64,000 nt of DNA, taken from NCBI RefSeq assembly GCF_006874705.1, contig NZ_CP035382.1:744001-808000 (forward strand), written 5' to 3'. The stretch is from Leclercia adecarboxylata. GTDB lineage: Bacteria; Pseudomonadota; Gammaproteobacteria; Enterobacterales; Enterobacteriaceae. Made by a program: the position numbers and the translations under genes. Within the stretch, counting starts at the first letter, position 1; each line of letters opens with the position of its first letter. The notes below the pieces were generated by a model, which saw only the letters and a program-made list of their open reading frames with translations, was not told where the DNA came from and did no database searches. Positions 34,587 to 45,404 of this stretch are shown one piece after another.

Positions 34587-36266
34587 ATGAAAGCCCCACA
34601 CAATATCGCCCTGATAATAACGTCAGCCGCTGGCCTGTCCTTAATGTTCCCTGCCCAGGCGGCAGAGCCGGATAATCAATTTATTATTCAGCAGCAGCGC
34701 CAGAGAGCACTGGAGCAGCAATTAACCCCGCCCGTTCCCGATGTGCGTCTTTCTGAGCCCTCATCCGGCTTTGGCAAAATTGCTTTTCCGACGGAATCCC
34801 CCTGCTTCCCGATTAACCGCGTCGAGCTGAGCGGCGAGGAGGCCCTGCCCCACTGGCTACCGCTCCAGCGTATTGCGGACCAGGCCCAGGGGCGCTGTCT
34901 GGGCGGCAAAGGGATCAATCTGCTGATGAGTACAATGCAGAACCGCATCGTCGACCACGGCTGGATCACCACCCGCGTGCTGGCCCCGTCTCAGGATCTG
35001 AAGAGCGGGACGCTGAAACTCGCCATCGTACCGGGCACCATCCGCCACGTGAAGCTGACCGAAGAGAGCGACGACTATATCCAGCTCTACAGCGCTTTCC
35101 CGGCCCACGAGGGGAACCTGCTGGATCTGCGCGATATTGAACAGGGGCTGGAAAACCTGCAACGTCTGCCGACGGTGGAGGCCAGCATGGAGCTGTTGCC
35201 GGGGGAAAACCCGGGCGAGAGCGATGTGGTGATCGCCCGCAAACAGAGCAAAATGTGGCGTATCGGCCTGTCGCTGGACGATGCCGGGACCGAAACCACC
35301 GGGCGCTACCAGGGCGGCGTGACCCTGTCGCTGGATAACCCCTTCTCCCTGAGCGACCTGCTGTATGTCTCTGCCAGCCACGATCTGAACGACAAGGGCG
35401 GCAAAGGCAGCAAAAACTACACCGCCCACTACTCGGTGCCCTTTGGCTACTGGATGCTGGGCATCACCGGCAGCGACTACGACTACCACCAGACCGTCGC
35501 CGGCCTGAACGAGGATTATCGCTACAGCGGTAAAAGCAAAAACCTCGACATTCAGCTAAGCCGCGTGCTGCACCGCAGCGGCTCGCAAAAAACCACCTTC
35601 AGCTACGACGTGCTGGCGCGGGAGACCCGCAACTTTATCGACGATACGGAAGTGGGCGTCCAGCGCCGTCAGACCGCGGGCTGGCGCATCGGGCTGGATC
35701 ACCGCCACTACATCGGCCAGGCGACGCTGGATGCAGGCATCAGCTATCAGCGCGGCACGCGCTGGTTTGGTGCCCAGCCTGCGCCGGAAGAGTACTGGGG
35801 CGATGCTACTGCCCTGAGCAAAATTACCCAGCTCAGCGCCCAGCTCGACCTGCCGTTTGCCATCGGCACGCAGAACTTCCGCTACAACGTGCAGTACCTG
35901 CGCCAGATCAGCAACACGCCGCTGACGCCGCAGGATCAGTTCGCCATCGGCAACCGCTGGACGGTGCGCGGCTTTGACGGCGAGCGCACCCTGAGCGCCA
36001 GCCACGGCTGGTACGTGCGTAACGATCTGGCCTGGCGCACGCCGCTGCCAAATCAGGAGTTCTATCTGGGTGCCGACTACGGCGAAGTGGGCGGCTACAG
36101 CTCGGATCTGCAGGTGGGTAAACACCTGGCGGGCGGCGTGGCGGGCCTGCGCGGCAACGCCTTTAACACCGGCTACGACCTGTTCGCCGGAACGCCGTTC
36201 TCGAAGCCGGACGGCTTTGAAACCAGTGATCTCACGCTCGGCTTTAACCTGAACTGGAGCTGGTGA
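34587..36266 (+). CDS. cdiB: CdiB, two-partner secretion outer membrane transporter (ShlB/FhaC family)
   Basis: 559 residues from the ATG at 34587, chosen because it is followed at once by a signal peptide ending MFPAQA-AEP; a TTG start at 34551 would bury it. An N-terminal plug helix ([14 protein letters not shown]) precedes two POTRA domains ([11 protein letters not shown]..., then [19 protein letters not shown]) and a 16-stranded Omp85-type barrel with the L6 motif TVRGFDGE (VRGY/F). It secretes and displays the CdiA effector encoded two genes downstream. Its stop overlaps the next gene (TGATG), so the locus is one operon. Confidence 0.94.
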   Translation: MKAPHNIALIITSAAGLSLMFPAQAAEPDNQFIIQQQRQRALEQQLTPPVPDVRLSEPSSGFGKIAFPTESPCFPINRVELSGEEALPHWLPLQRIADQAQGRCLGGKGINLLMSTMQNRIVDHGWITTRVLAPSQDLKSGTLKLAIVPGTIRHVKLTEESDDYIQLYSAFPAHEGNLLDLRDIEQGLENLQRLPTVEASMELLPGENPGESDVVIARKQSKMWRIGLSLDDAGTETTGRYQGGVTLSLDNPFSLSDLLYVSASHDLNDKGGKGSKNYTAHYSVPFGYWMLGITGSDYDYHQTVAGLNEDYRYSGKSKNLDIQLSRVLHRSGSQKTTFSYDVLARETRNFIDDTEVGVQRRQTAGWRIGLDHRHYIGQATLDAGISYQRGTRWFGAQPAPEEYWGDATALSKITQLSAQLDLPFAIGTQNFRYNVQYLRQISNTPLTPQDQFAIGNRWTVRGFDGERTLSASHGWYVRNDLAWRTPLPNQEFYLGADYGEVGGYSSDLQVGKHLAGGVAGLRGNAFNTGYDLFAGTPFSKPDGFETSDLTLGFNLNWSW

Positions 36267-36814
36267 TGCGCGTCGGACATCTGGATATCAAAGCGCCGCT
36301 GATCCTCGGCGGGCAGGAGAGCGAGGCCGAAGTGCTGGGGGCCACCGTCTGGCTGTGGATGCACTCCCCGATGCACCGGGATGCCCCGCTGCACGCCCTC
36401 CCCACCCTGCTGCTGCCCATCATTAAGCGCCAGCAGTACGTGCTGGTGAGCGAAAACGACCGGCCGATCTTTTTCCTCAGCTGGGCCTGGCTGAACGAGG
36501 AGGCGGAAGCCCGCTACCTCACCCGCCCGGCCATCGAGATGAGAGAAGAGGACTGGGACAGCGGGGATCGGATCTGGTTCTGCGACTGGATCGCCCCCTT
36601 CGGCCATACCCCCGCGATGTACAACCTGATGCGCCGCGATATCTTCCCCGACCACGTCTGCCGCGCGCTTTATCACCGCGGCGCGCAGCGTGGCAAGCGC
36701 GTGATGCTGTTCCACGGCAGCCACGTCAGCCGTCAACACGCCAGAGAGTGGCAACAGAATCACCCGCTCACCGTAAGCCTGCCGGAAGCGTTTAAAGGAA
36801 CGAACCATGAATAA
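36266..36814 (+). CDS. cdiC: CdiC, HlyC-like toxin-activating lysine acyltransferase
   Basis: 182 residues. WLWMHSPMHRDAPL and DRIWFCDWIAPFGH align with WLWASSPLHRNWPV and DRKWFIDWIAPFGD of HlyC; the catalytic His23 and Asp92 of HlyC correspond to His37 and Asp107 here. HlyC moves a fatty acyl group from acyl carrier protein to lysines of a pore-forming toxin in the cytoplasm. Here the substrate should be CdiA, whose gene overlaps by 8 bp. Acyltransferases in the order cdiB-cdiC-cdiA are known in a subset of enterobacterial CDI systems, where they act on CdiA rather than an RTX toxin; no RTX toxin gene lies nearby. Confidence 0.92.
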   Translation: MRVGHLDIKAPLILGGQESEAEVLGATVWLWMHSPMHRDAPLHALPTLLLPIIKRQQYVLVSENDRPIFFLSWAWLNEEAEARYLTRPAIEMREEDWDSGDRIWFCDWIAPFGHTPAMYNLMRRDIFPDHVCRALYHRGAQRGKRVMLFHGSHVSRQHAREWQQNHPLTVSLPEAFKGTNHE

Positions 36815-39800
36815 GAACCTGTACCGAATTGTCTTTAACAAAGCGCGCGGCATGCTGATGGTGGTGGCGGATATCGCCCGCTCCGGCCGCGCCGGTTCGT
36901 CCCGTTCTTCCGGCATCGGCCATACCCACGGCCAGCTTATCGGCAAGGTGAGCGCCATCAGCCTGAGCCTGTGGCTGGCGATGGGGGCCGTGCAGACGGC
37001 GCAGGCCACTATCGTGGCGGACGCCGGTGCGCCAAAAAACCAGCAGCCCACGGTCATCAACAGCGCCAACGGCACGCCGCAGGTCAATATCCAGACCCCG
37101 TCCGCAGCCGGGGTGTCACGTAACAACTACACCCAGTTTGACGTGGACAACAAAGGGGCGATCCTCAACAACTCCCACAAAAACGTGCAGACCAATATCG
37201 GCGGCATGGTGGCGGGCAACCCGTGGCTGGCGAAAGGCGAAGCCAAAGTGATCCTCAACGAGGTGAGCTCCCGCGACCCGAGCAAGCTGAACGGCATGAT
37301 CGAAGTGGCGGGGAAAAAAGCCCAGGTGGTGATCGCCAACCCGTCGGGCATTACCTGTAGCGGCTGCGGCTTTATTAACGCCAACCGCGCCACCCTCACC
37401 ACCGGCCAGCCGCAGATGAAAGACGGCGCGCTGACCGGCTTTAACGTCGAGCGCGGCGAAGTGGTGGTCGAGGGCGCGGGAATGGACACCTCCGGCGCGG
37501 ATTACACCGATATTATTGCCCGCTCGGTGAAGGTTAACGCCGGGCTGTGGGCTAACGATCTGAAGGTCACCACCGGGCGCAACAAGGTGGATGCCGCCCA
37601 CGAGGCGATCGAAAAAGGCAGCGACGATCCCGCCACTCGCCCGCAGCTGGCGGTGGACGTGGCCAGCCTCGGCGGCATGTACGCAGGCAAAATCCGCATG
37701 GTCGGCACCGAGACCGGCGTCGGGGTGCGTAACGCCGGGGCCATCGGCGCTCAGGCGGGCAGCGTGACCCTCTCTGCCGACGGGCGTATCGAGAACAGCG
37801 GCACCCTGCGCGCGGGCGACAGCGCCCGCCTGCAAACCGCCAGCGAGCTTCACAACAGCGGCGTAATCACCGCCGCCAGGGACGTCCGGGTCAACGCGGC
37901 CAGCCTCACCGGGAGCCAGCAGAGCGTGCTGGCCGCCGGGGTGAAGAGCGACGGCAAGCTCGCCGACGCGGGGGATCTGGAAATCAGCACCAGCGGCCAG
38001 CTGAGCGCCCACGGGCAAACCCTGGCGGGCGGTAATCTCAGCGCCCGCGGCCAGGGGGTGGACGTCAGCGGCAGCCAGACCCAGGCTAAACGTGTTCTGC
38101 TGGACGGCGGCGCGGGGGATGTGAGCACCGCCAGCGCGAAGGTCAGCGCCAGTGAACTGACCGTCCGCAGCGGTAAGATGCTCAACAACGCCGGGGGGAC
38201 GCTGAGCGCGGAGACGATGAACCTCAGCGCCCACGACCTCAGTAACCAGCAAGGCAAAATCGCCCACAGCGGCAGCGGCGAACTGGCGGTAGACCTGCCG
38301 GGCAATATAGATAACCAGCAGGGACAGATTGGCGCGGCCAACGGCGTGCGACTCAAGGCTGACAAAATCGACAACACCGCCGGGCAGATCGTGGCGGTGG
38401 CGGGCAACACCCGGCTGGAGACCGGGGCGCTCAACAACCAGCAGGGGTTGATCTCTGCCGCTGCGGGCGACGGCGAGATCCAAAGCCACCAGGCGGTGAA
38501 TAACGCCAAAGGGCGCATTGAGGCGGCGAAAACTCAGCGCATCAGCGCCGGAAGCCTCGACAACCAGCAGGGGGTGATTGTCGCCGACGGCGCTACCCTG
38601 GCCCTGAACGGCGGCGCGTTTGATAACCGTTCCGGCTCCCTGCTCTCTCAGGGCTCCCTTAGTTTTGAGAGCGGCGCGCTGAACAACCAGAGCGGCTTCC
38701 TGGCGAGCGACGGCGATTTTAACCTTAACGCGGGCGCTATCGACAACAGCGACGGCCAGATCGGCGCGAACCGCACGTTGACCGCCGGTTTCGACACGCT
38801 CAGCAATAACGGCGGCGCGCTGAAATCGGTCGGGGCCATGACCCTGAGCGGCGGCCTGCTGGATAACAGCCAGGGCACCACCTTCTCCGGGAATAGCCTC
38901 GCCTTCAGCGGCGACACGCTGAACAATACCGCCGGGCAGCTGGCGGCGTCAGAGAGCCTCTCCCTGACCACCACGCAGCTCATCAATAATAAAGGCGTGC
39001 TGCAGGGCGATGGCGTGAACGTCACCTCCGGCGCGCTCGATAACCGCGATGGCACCCTTAACAGCCTGGGGGCGCTGAACCTCTCGGCAGGACGCATTAA
39101 TAACCAGGCGGGCACCCTGGCGGCCAGCGGTGCGGCGGATGTCGCGGCCACGAACCTGGATAACCGCAGCGGCGGACGGGTGATTGGCGAGGCCGATACC
39201 GCCCTGCATACCACTAACCTGCAAAACGGCGGCGGGCAGATCCAGTCGGTGGGCGATCTGCTCCTCGACAGCGCCCAGGGCGTGCTGGATAACGTCTCGG
39301 GGCTGATCCGCAGCGGCAAAAACGTGACCCTCAATGCCCTGAACTTTATTAACCGCGACACGCTCGGTGAAAATCAGGGGCTGGAGGGCCAGAGCCTGGC
39401 GCTGAACACCGGTGCCCTGGATAACCAGCGCGGCAGTATACTGGCGAACGACACGCTGAATATTGATAACGGCGGCGTGCTGAACAACAGCGCCGGGGCG
39501 GTGGCCTCCGGCGGCACGCTGGATCTCAGCGGCAACGAGCTGAACCTGGTCAACGCGGGCGGCACCCTGAAAGCGGGTAAAACCCTGAGCGTAGACGCGG
39601 CGTTCCTGGATGCCAGCGGCCAGCTACTGTCGCTGGGGGATATGGATCTCCACAGCACGGGCAGCGTGAACAACACCGGCACTACGATCGCCAACGGCAA
39701 CCTGACCTTCACCACCGATGGCGATCTGACCAACAGCGGCCAGCTGATGGCGGGCAGCGCCCTCGACGTGCAGACCGTCAACCTGACCAACCTTGCCAGC

Positions 39801-42800
39801 GGCGAAATCAACGCCGGCAGCACCACCCTGACGGCCACCGGCACGGTGCACAATACCGGCCTGATCGACGGGATCGCCACCCGCATCAACGCCAACACCC
39901 TGACCAACACCGGCACCGGGCGGATCTACGGCGATGCGGTGGGGGTAAATGTGGATACCTTCAACAACCTCGCCGAAAACGGCACCGCGGCGACGCTGGC
40001 CGGGCGCGAGCGCGTGAACCTCGGCGTGCAGACCCTGAATAACGCCGACCACGGCCTGATCTACAGCGCCGGCAGCATGACCATTGGCGGGGCGCTGGAC
40101 GACAACGGCGCCGTCACCGGTCGCGCAGGAACCCTTAACAACCACAGCTCGACCATTGAGTCCGCCGGGGATATGGCGATTGCCGCCGGGCAGATCAACA
40201 ACATCAACGACCACTTCTCCACCGAGGTGGTGCGGGTGTCGCAGGAAGATCTTACCGACTATCAGCACTCCGGTTCCACCAACCGCTGGAGCTCAACGGA
40301 GAAAGGCGTCTGGGTGGATGGCAACTCCTCGGACGGGCTGCGTAACCTGAATACGCCAGAAGATACCGGCGCCAATAACGACAATTTCAACCAGTACGAC
40401 TACACCCGCACGATTGACGAAACGCGCATTAAAGAGAGCGACCCGGCGAAGATCCTCGCCGGCGGCAACCTGCTGATGACGGGCGACAAACTGTTTAACG
40501 ACAAGAGCCAGGTTATCGCAGGCGGCACGCTGGCGATTGACCAGATGGGCAGCGTGAAGAACGAGGACGTGCCCGGCAAGCGTTACACCACCGATGAGGG
40601 CACCGTCACCCACTACTACCGTATTCGCCACAAAGGCGATGATGAACAGGGGCGCGATCGCACGGCATATACCCCGCCAACCACCATTCAGGATATCGCC
40701 CTGAAACCGGGCCAGCTGATCGGCAACGGCAGCGTTGAGGGGAGCAACCTCAGCATCACCCCGCTGGTGTTGCAGGGAACGGACGTCACCATTGGACTGG
40801 CCGCGGGGGTGAAACCCGCGCCGCAGCAGACCGTTTCGCCGGGCGAGCCGGTGACCCCGCCGGCCGGACAGCAGTTTGAAGTGACCCCGGCCGACGGCGC
40901 GATCCGCATTATCGGCCCGAATACCACCCTGCCGGACAACAGCCTGTTCAAGGTGAACCCATCGGCGGACGTGCCGTACCTGGTGGAGACCGACCCGCGC
41001 TTTACCAACGAGCGCCAGTGGCTCGGCAGCGACTATATGCAGGACGCCTTTACCGCCAATGGCGACAACACGCAGAAACGGCTGGGGGATGGCTATTACG
41101 AGCAGCGCCTGATCCGCGAGCAGGTGATTGGCATTACCGGCCAGCGCTATCTGGACGGCTACAACAACGACGAAGAGCAGTACAAGGCGCTGATGGATCG
41201 CGGCATTACCTTCGGCAAGCAGTACGACCTGAAGATCGGCGTGGCGCTGACGCCGGAGCAGATGGCGCTCCTGACCGGGGATATCGTCTGGCTGGTTAAC
41301 ACCCGGGTGAAGATGCCGGACGGCTCGATGGAGAACGTGCTGGTGCCGCAGGTCTACGCCAAAGTAAAACAGGGGGATATCGACGGCTCCGGGGCGCTGA
41401 TTGCCGGCAACAATGTCTCCATCAAGCTTAACGGCGACCTGTTTAACCGCGGGACGATTGCCGGGCGCAAAGTCCTGCAGCTGGATGCCGACAACATCAC
41501 CAACCAGACCGGCACCCTTCAGGGGGCGGACGTCAACCTGAACGCCCGCACCGATATCAACAACCTTGGCGGTGCCATCGTGGGCGACGGCAGCGTGCTG
41601 GCCAGCGCCGGACGCGACATCAATCTCATCAGCACCACCACCAGCGCCGACAGCGTTAACGGCGAGAACAGCTTCGCCCGCACCACCATCGACAGCGTCT
41701 CCGGCATTTACGTGCAGGGCGACGACGGTAAGTTGGCCCTGCAGTCCGGGCGGGATATGACCCTGACCGGGGCGCAGGTGATCGCCAGCGGCGAGAACGG
41801 CAAAGCGCAGCTGGTGGCCGGGCGGGATATGACCCTGAACACGGTGGAAACCGCCAGCCGCGATAACCTGGTGTGGGACGCCGACAACAGCCTGAAACAG
41901 GGGCAGACAACCAGCGTCGGCAGCGAAGTGACGGGCAAAGGCGACGTCACCCTTGCCGCCGGGAACGATCTCAACGCCCGCGCCGCCGCCCTCTCCGCCG
42001 GCGAGGCGCTTAACGTCAGCGCCGGGAATAACCTGACCCTGACGGCAGGCGAAAACACTCAGGATCTGGACGAACGGCATAAAGTGGTGGGCGGTAACGG
42101 CTGGCTGTCGAAAACCACCACCACCACCCGCGACCAGATTGACCGTCAGACGGTGCAGAGCAGCGAGCTGAACGGCAACACCGTTAACCTCACCGCCGGA
42201 AACGATCTCACCGTGCGCGGCAGCAACGTGGCGGGCAGCAATGACGTCACCCTGCTGGCAGGCAACAACCTGACCGTGGAGACCCAGGCCGAGCGCAATA
42301 CCGAGCTGCACCAGAAGCAGGAGAAAAAATCGGGGCTGTTAAGCTCGGGCGGGATCGGCTTTAGCGTCGGCACCCAGAGTATCAAAACCACCGACACCGG
42401 CGCGGACGCCACCCAGGCGGGCAGCACCGTCGGCAGCGTTGACGGCGACCTGACCCTGCGGGCGGGAGATCGCCTGACGGTGAGCGGCTCCGATCTGGTG
42501 GCCGGTCAGGACATAGCGCTCACGGGTAAAGACGTTGACATCACGGCGGTGAACAACCGCAGCCAGCAGACCCACGAGGTGGAGCAGAAAACCTCCGGGC
42601 TGACGCTGGCGCTCTCCGGTACCGTTGGCAGCGCGTTGAACAGCGCCGTCGAGGCCTCGCAGCAGGCGAAATCCTCCGGCAGCGGCCGCCTGCAGGCATT
42701 GCAGGGCGTGAAGGCGGCGCTCTCCGGCGTGCAGGCCGCCCAGGCCGCACGGATGGACCAGGCGCTGGGCGCAGACGAATCAAACACCAACACGGTGGGC

Positions 42801-45404
42801 ATTAGCCTCTCTTACGGCAGCCAGTCGTCGAAATCGACCCAGTACAGCGAGCAGAACACCGCTCAGGGCAGCACCCTCAACGCCGGGCGCGATCTCAGCG
42901 TGATCGCCACCGGCAGCGGCGCGCGCGGCGCGGATGGGGATCTGACCGTGGAAGGCAGCCAGCTGAAGGCGGGCAACGATATCACGCTTGCCGCCAACCG
43001 CGATCTGTACCTGCGCTCGGCGCAAAACACCCAGCTGCTGGACGGTAAAAACGAGAGCAAGGGCGGCAGCGTCGGGGTTGGCATCGGATACGGCTCCGGC
43101 GGAGCGGGCATCAACATCTCCGCCAGCGTCAACCGCGGCAAAGGCAACGAGAGCGGCAACGGCACCACCCACAGCGAGACCACCGTGGATGCGGGCCGTC
43201 AGGTGAATCTCCTGACCGGACGTGACGCCACCCTGACCGGGGCGCAGGTGAGCGGCGAAACCGTGAAAGCGGACATTGGCCGCAACCTGACGCTCACCTC
43301 CGAGCAGGACAGCGATCGCTACGACTCAAAACAGCAGAACGCCAGCGCGGGCGGGAGCTTCAGTATCGGCACCATGACCGGCTCGGCCAGCGTCAACCTC
43401 AGCCGCGACAAGATGCACAGCAACTACGACTCGGTGGTGGAGCAGACCGGGATCTTCGCGGGCAAAGGCGGCTATGACGTGACCGTGGGCGAGCATACCC
43501 AGCTCAACGGAGCGGTGATTGGCTCGACGGCGACCGCCGATAAAAACCGTCTCGATACCGGCACCATCGGCTTCAGCGATATTGAAAACCGCGCCGATTT
43601 CGAAGTGGAACACCAGAGCGTGGGCATAAGCACCGGGGGCAGCATCGGCAGCCAGTTTGCTGGCAACATGGCCAACGGCCTGCTGGTGGGCGCCAACCGC
43701 GACGGACATGACAGCAGCACCACGCACGCAGCGGTATCGGACGGTACGCTGATCGTCCGCGACCCGACTCGTCAGGTGCAGGATATTAACCAGCTCAGCC
43801 GCGACGTGGAGCACGCCAACCAGACGCTCTCCCCTATCTTCGACAAAGAGAAAGAGCAGGAGCGACTCCAGCAGGCGCAGCTGATTGGCGAGATTGGTAA
43901 TCAGGTGGCGGATATTGCCCGCACCGAGGGCAGCATCCGCGCCACCAACGCGGCGAAAGAGAAGCTTAAAAACGTCAACGCGCAGGATCTGCAGGAGGCG
44001 AAAGCCGCGTGGGAGAAAGCCAACCCGGGCAAAACCGCGACGCTGGAAGATATTAACGGCCAGATCTACCAGACGGCCTGGAACGATGCGATGAATGCCT
44101 CCGGCTTTGGCACCGGCGGGGAGTATCAGCGGGCGATTCAGGCGGCGACGGCGGCGGTTCAGGGGCTGGCCGGGAGCGATCTCAGCGCGGCCCTCGCGGG
44201 CGGTGCTGCACCGTACCTGGCGTATGTCATTGGGCACCGCAGCGGGTTGAGCAACGAGGGCAAAGTTGCCGCCCACGCGGTGGTCAACGCCGCGCTGGCC
44301 GCCGCCCAGGGGCAAAACGCGCTGGCGGGTGCCGCCGGAGCCGCCACGGGCGAGCTGGTGGGGATGATTGCCCTCGAGATGTACGGCAAATCTGCCGATA
44401 AGCTGGATGAAACGCAGAAGCAGACGGTTTCTGCGCTGGCGACGCTGGCGGCAGGCTTATCCGGTGGGCTGGTGGGCGACAGCTCAGCTTCCACTGTTAC
44501 CGGGGCACAGGCGGGTAAAACGACGGTTGAGAATAACTCCGTTGGCGACATCGTCGCGGCACTGCAGGAGGGTAAAACCACCGCGCAGGTGGCCGAAGAG
44601 CAGGTGAAGGCCGAAAATGAACGCTATAAGCGCGAAAACTGTGCCGGGATGAGCGCCGAAGCCTGCGCGGTTAAAATGTATACCGAGCGTCGGGAAGCGC
44701 TGAAGGATATGGCGTTGTTTGGCGTAGATTTTGTCCCGGTCGTGGGTGACATTAAGAGCTTTGCGGAAGCGCACAGTGCGCTTGATTATCTGGCTGCAAC
44801 GATTGGCATCATTCCTGGCGCAGGGGATGTTGCGGGCAAAGCCATTAAGGGTGCGGAAAAGGCGCTTAAAGCAGGCGATCTGGAAGCGGCGTCTAAGCTG
44901 ATTAACCAGGCCAGTGATGAGATTACCTACGTTGCGGGCAGTAAAGGTAACTGGAGCAAAGAGCTAAATAATCCAAAACCAAATGAAGTTTACAAGTTTG
45001 GTGATGCTCATACCTTTAAAACAGATGCGCAAGGTAGGACAGTGAGCGTCGAAAGCACACTCTCCTTGTCTAAAAGCGATCGTAATACTTATCAACAATG
45101 TAAGGCTGGTAAATGTGGCCTCGAAGGTGATGAGGGTGGTCATTTAATTGCCAGTATCTTTAATGGCCCAGGTGAGAAGCTCAATCTAGTTCCTATGGAT
45201 GGCAGCCTTAACAAACGTGAATGGAAAAAGATGGAAAATCTATGGGCTAATGAACTGAGAAATGGTAAAAAAGTACAAGTTAAAATCGAGCCGGTATACA
45301 CAGGAACGAATAACCGCCCTGACAGCTTTAACGTAATTTACTCTATTGATGGAGGTCGTCCTGTTATCAAAGATATCAGCAACTCACCTGGAGGGATAAA
45401 ATGA
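36807..45404 (+). CDS. cdiA: CdiA, contact-dependent inhibition effector with nuclease tip
   Basis: 2865 residues. An extended signal peptide region (~1-70, basic start then LIGKVSAISLSLWLAMGAVQ) is followed by the TPS secretion domain with NPSGITCSGCGFIN, long FHA-type beta-helix repeats rich in DN(Q/R)xGxI patterns, a middle receptor-binding part (~1140-1560), more FHA repeats, and the pre-toxin region (ALATLAAGLSGGLVGDSSA). VENN is at 2574-2577. The tip beyond it has a cytoplasm-entry segment and, from ~2705, a DNA/RNA non-specific endonuclease-like domain with DEGGHLIA (Asp2775, His2779), Asn2793 and LNKREWKKMENLW. Base composition turns A+T-rich near nt 44940, as expected for a swapped-in tip. 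Its stop overlaps the cdiI start. Confidence 0.94.
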   Translation: MNKNLYRIVFNKARGMLMVVADIARSGRAGSSRSSGIGHTHGQLIGKVSAISLSLWLAMGAVQTAQATIVADAGAPKNQQPTVINSANGTPQVNIQTPSAAGVSRNNYTQFDVDNKGAILNNSHKNVQTNIGGMVAGNPWLAKGEAKVILNEVSSRDPSKLNGMIEVAGKKAQVVIANPSGITCSGCGFINANRATLTTGQPQMKDGALTGFNVERGEVVVEGAGMDTSGADYTDIIARSVKVNAGLWANDLKVTTGRNKVDAAHEAIEKGSDDPATRPQLAVDVASLGGMYAGKIRMVGTETGVGVRNAGAIGAQAGSVTLSADGRIENSGTLRAGDSARLQTASELHNSGVITAARDVRVNAASLTGSQQSVLAAGVKSDGKLADAGDLEISTSGQLSAHGQTLAGGNLSARGQGVDVSGSQTQAKRVLLDGGAGDVSTASAKVSASELTVRSGKMLNNAGGTLSAETMNLSAHDLSNQQGKIAHSGSGELAVDLPGNIDNQQGQIGAANGVRLKADKIDNTAGQIVAVAGNTRLETGALNNQQGLISAAAGDGEIQSHQAVNNAKGRIEAAKTQRISAGSLDNQQGVIVADGATLALNGGAFDNRSGSLLSQGSLSFESGALNNQSGFLASDGDFNLNAGAIDNSDGQIGANRTLTAGFDTLSNNGGALKSVGAMTLSGGLLDNSQGTTFSGNSLAFSGDTLNNTAGQLAASESLSLTTTQLINNKGVLQGDGVNVTSGALDNRDGTLNSLGALNLSAGRINNQAGTLAASGAADVAATNLDNRSGGRVIGEADTALHTTNLQNGGGQIQSVGDLLLDSAQGVLDNVSGLIRSGKNVTLNALNFINRDTLGENQGLEGQSLALNTGALDNQRGSILANDTLNIDNGGVLNNSAGAVASGGTLDLSGNELNLVNAGGTLKAGKTLSVDAAFLDASGQLLSLGDMDLHSTGSVNNTGTTIANGNLTFTTDGDLTNSGQLMAGSALDVQTVNLTNLASGEINAGSTTLTATGTVHNTGLIDGIATRINANTLTNTGTGRIYGDAVGVNVDTFNNLAENGTAATLAGRERVNLGVQTLNNADHGLIYSAGSMTIGGALDDNGAVTGRAGTLNNHSSTIESAGDMAIAAGQINNINDHFSTEVVRVSQEDLTDYQHSGSTNRWSSTEKGVWVDGNSSDGLRNLNTPEDTGANNDNFNQYDYTRTIDETRIKESDPAKILAGGNLLMTGDKLFNDKSQVIAGGTLAIDQMGSVKNEDVPGKRYTTDEGTVTHYYRIRHKGDDEQGRDRTAYTPPTTIQDIALKPGQLIGNGSVEGSNLSITPLVLQGTDVTIGLAAGVKPAPQQTVSPGEPVTPPAGQQFEVTPADGAIRIIGPNTTLPDNSLFKVNPSADVPYLVETDPRFTNERQWLGSDYMQDAFTANGDNTQKRLGDGYYEQRLIREQVIGITGQRYLDGYNNDEEQYKALMDRGITFGKQYDLKIGVALTPEQMALLTGDIVWLVNTRVKMPDGSMENVLVPQVYAKVKQGDIDGSGALIAGNNVSIKLNGDLFNRGTIAGRKVLQLDADNITNQTGTLQGADVNLNARTDINNLGGAIVGDGSVLASAGRDINLISTTTSADSVNGENSFARTTIDSVSGIYVQGDDGKLALQSGRDMTLTGAQVIASGENGKAQLVAGRDMTLNTVETASRDNLVWDADNSLKQGQTTSVGSEVTGKGDVTLAAGNDLNARAAALSAGEALNVSAGNNLTLTAGENTQDLDERHKVVGGNGWLSKTTTTTRDQIDRQTVQSSELNGNTVNLTAGNDLTVRGSNVAGSNDVTLLAGNNLTVETQAERNTELHQKQEKKSGLLSSGGIGFSVGTQSIKTTDTGADATQAGSTVGSVDGDLTLRAGDRLTVSGSDLVAGQDIALTGKDVDITAVNNRSQQTHEVEQKTSGLTLALSGTVGSALNSAVEASQQAKSSGSGRLQALQGVKAALSGVQAAQAARMDQALGADESNTNTVGISLSYGSQSSKSTQYSEQNTAQGSTLNAGRDLSVIATGSGARGADGDLTVEGSQLKAGNDITLAANRDLYLRSAQNTQLLDGKNESKGGSVGVGIGYGSGGAGINISASVNRGKGNESGNGTTHSETTVDAGRQVNLLTGRDATLTGAQVSGETVKADIGRNLTLTSEQDSDRYDSKQQNASAGGSFSIGTMTGSASVNLSRDKMHSNYDSVVEQTGIFAGKGGYDVTVGEHTQLNGAVIGSTATADKNRLDTGTIGFSDIENRADFEVEHQSVGISTGGSIGSQFAGNMANGLLVGANRDGHDSSTTHAAVSDGTLIVRDPTRQVQDINQLSRDVEHANQTLSPIFDKEKEQERLQQAQLIGEIGNQVADIARTEGSIRATNAAKEKLKNVNAQDLQEAKAAWEKANPGKTATLEDINGQIYQTAWNDAMNASGFGTGGEYQRAIQAATAAVQGLAGSDLSAALAGGAAPYLAYVIGHRSGLSNEGKVAAHAVVNAALAAAQGQNALAGAAGAATGELVGMIALEMYGKSADKLDETQKQTVSALATLAAGLSGGLVGDSSASTVTGAQAGKTTVENNSVGDIVAALQEGKTTAQVAEEQVKAENERYKRENCAGMSAEACAVKMYTERREALKDMALFGVDFVPVVGDIKSFAEAHSALDYLAATIGIIPGAGDVAGKAIKGAEKALKAGDLEAASKLINQASDEITYVAGSKGNWSKELNNPKPNEVYKFGDAHTFKTDAQGRTVSVESTLSLSKSDRNTYQQCKAGKCGLEGDEGGHLIASIFNGPGEKLNLVPMDGSLNKREWKKMENLWANELRNGKKVQVKIEPVYTGTNNRPDSFNVIYSIDGGRPVIKDISNSPGGIK

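Noticed and set aside
36266..36814. Acyltransferase considered as part of a classical RTX haemolysin operon
   Set aside because: No RTX toxin or HlyB/HlyD genes adjoin it; it overlaps cdiA on one side and cdiB on the other. The type I system at 6-11 kb belongs to the Bap-type adhesin.
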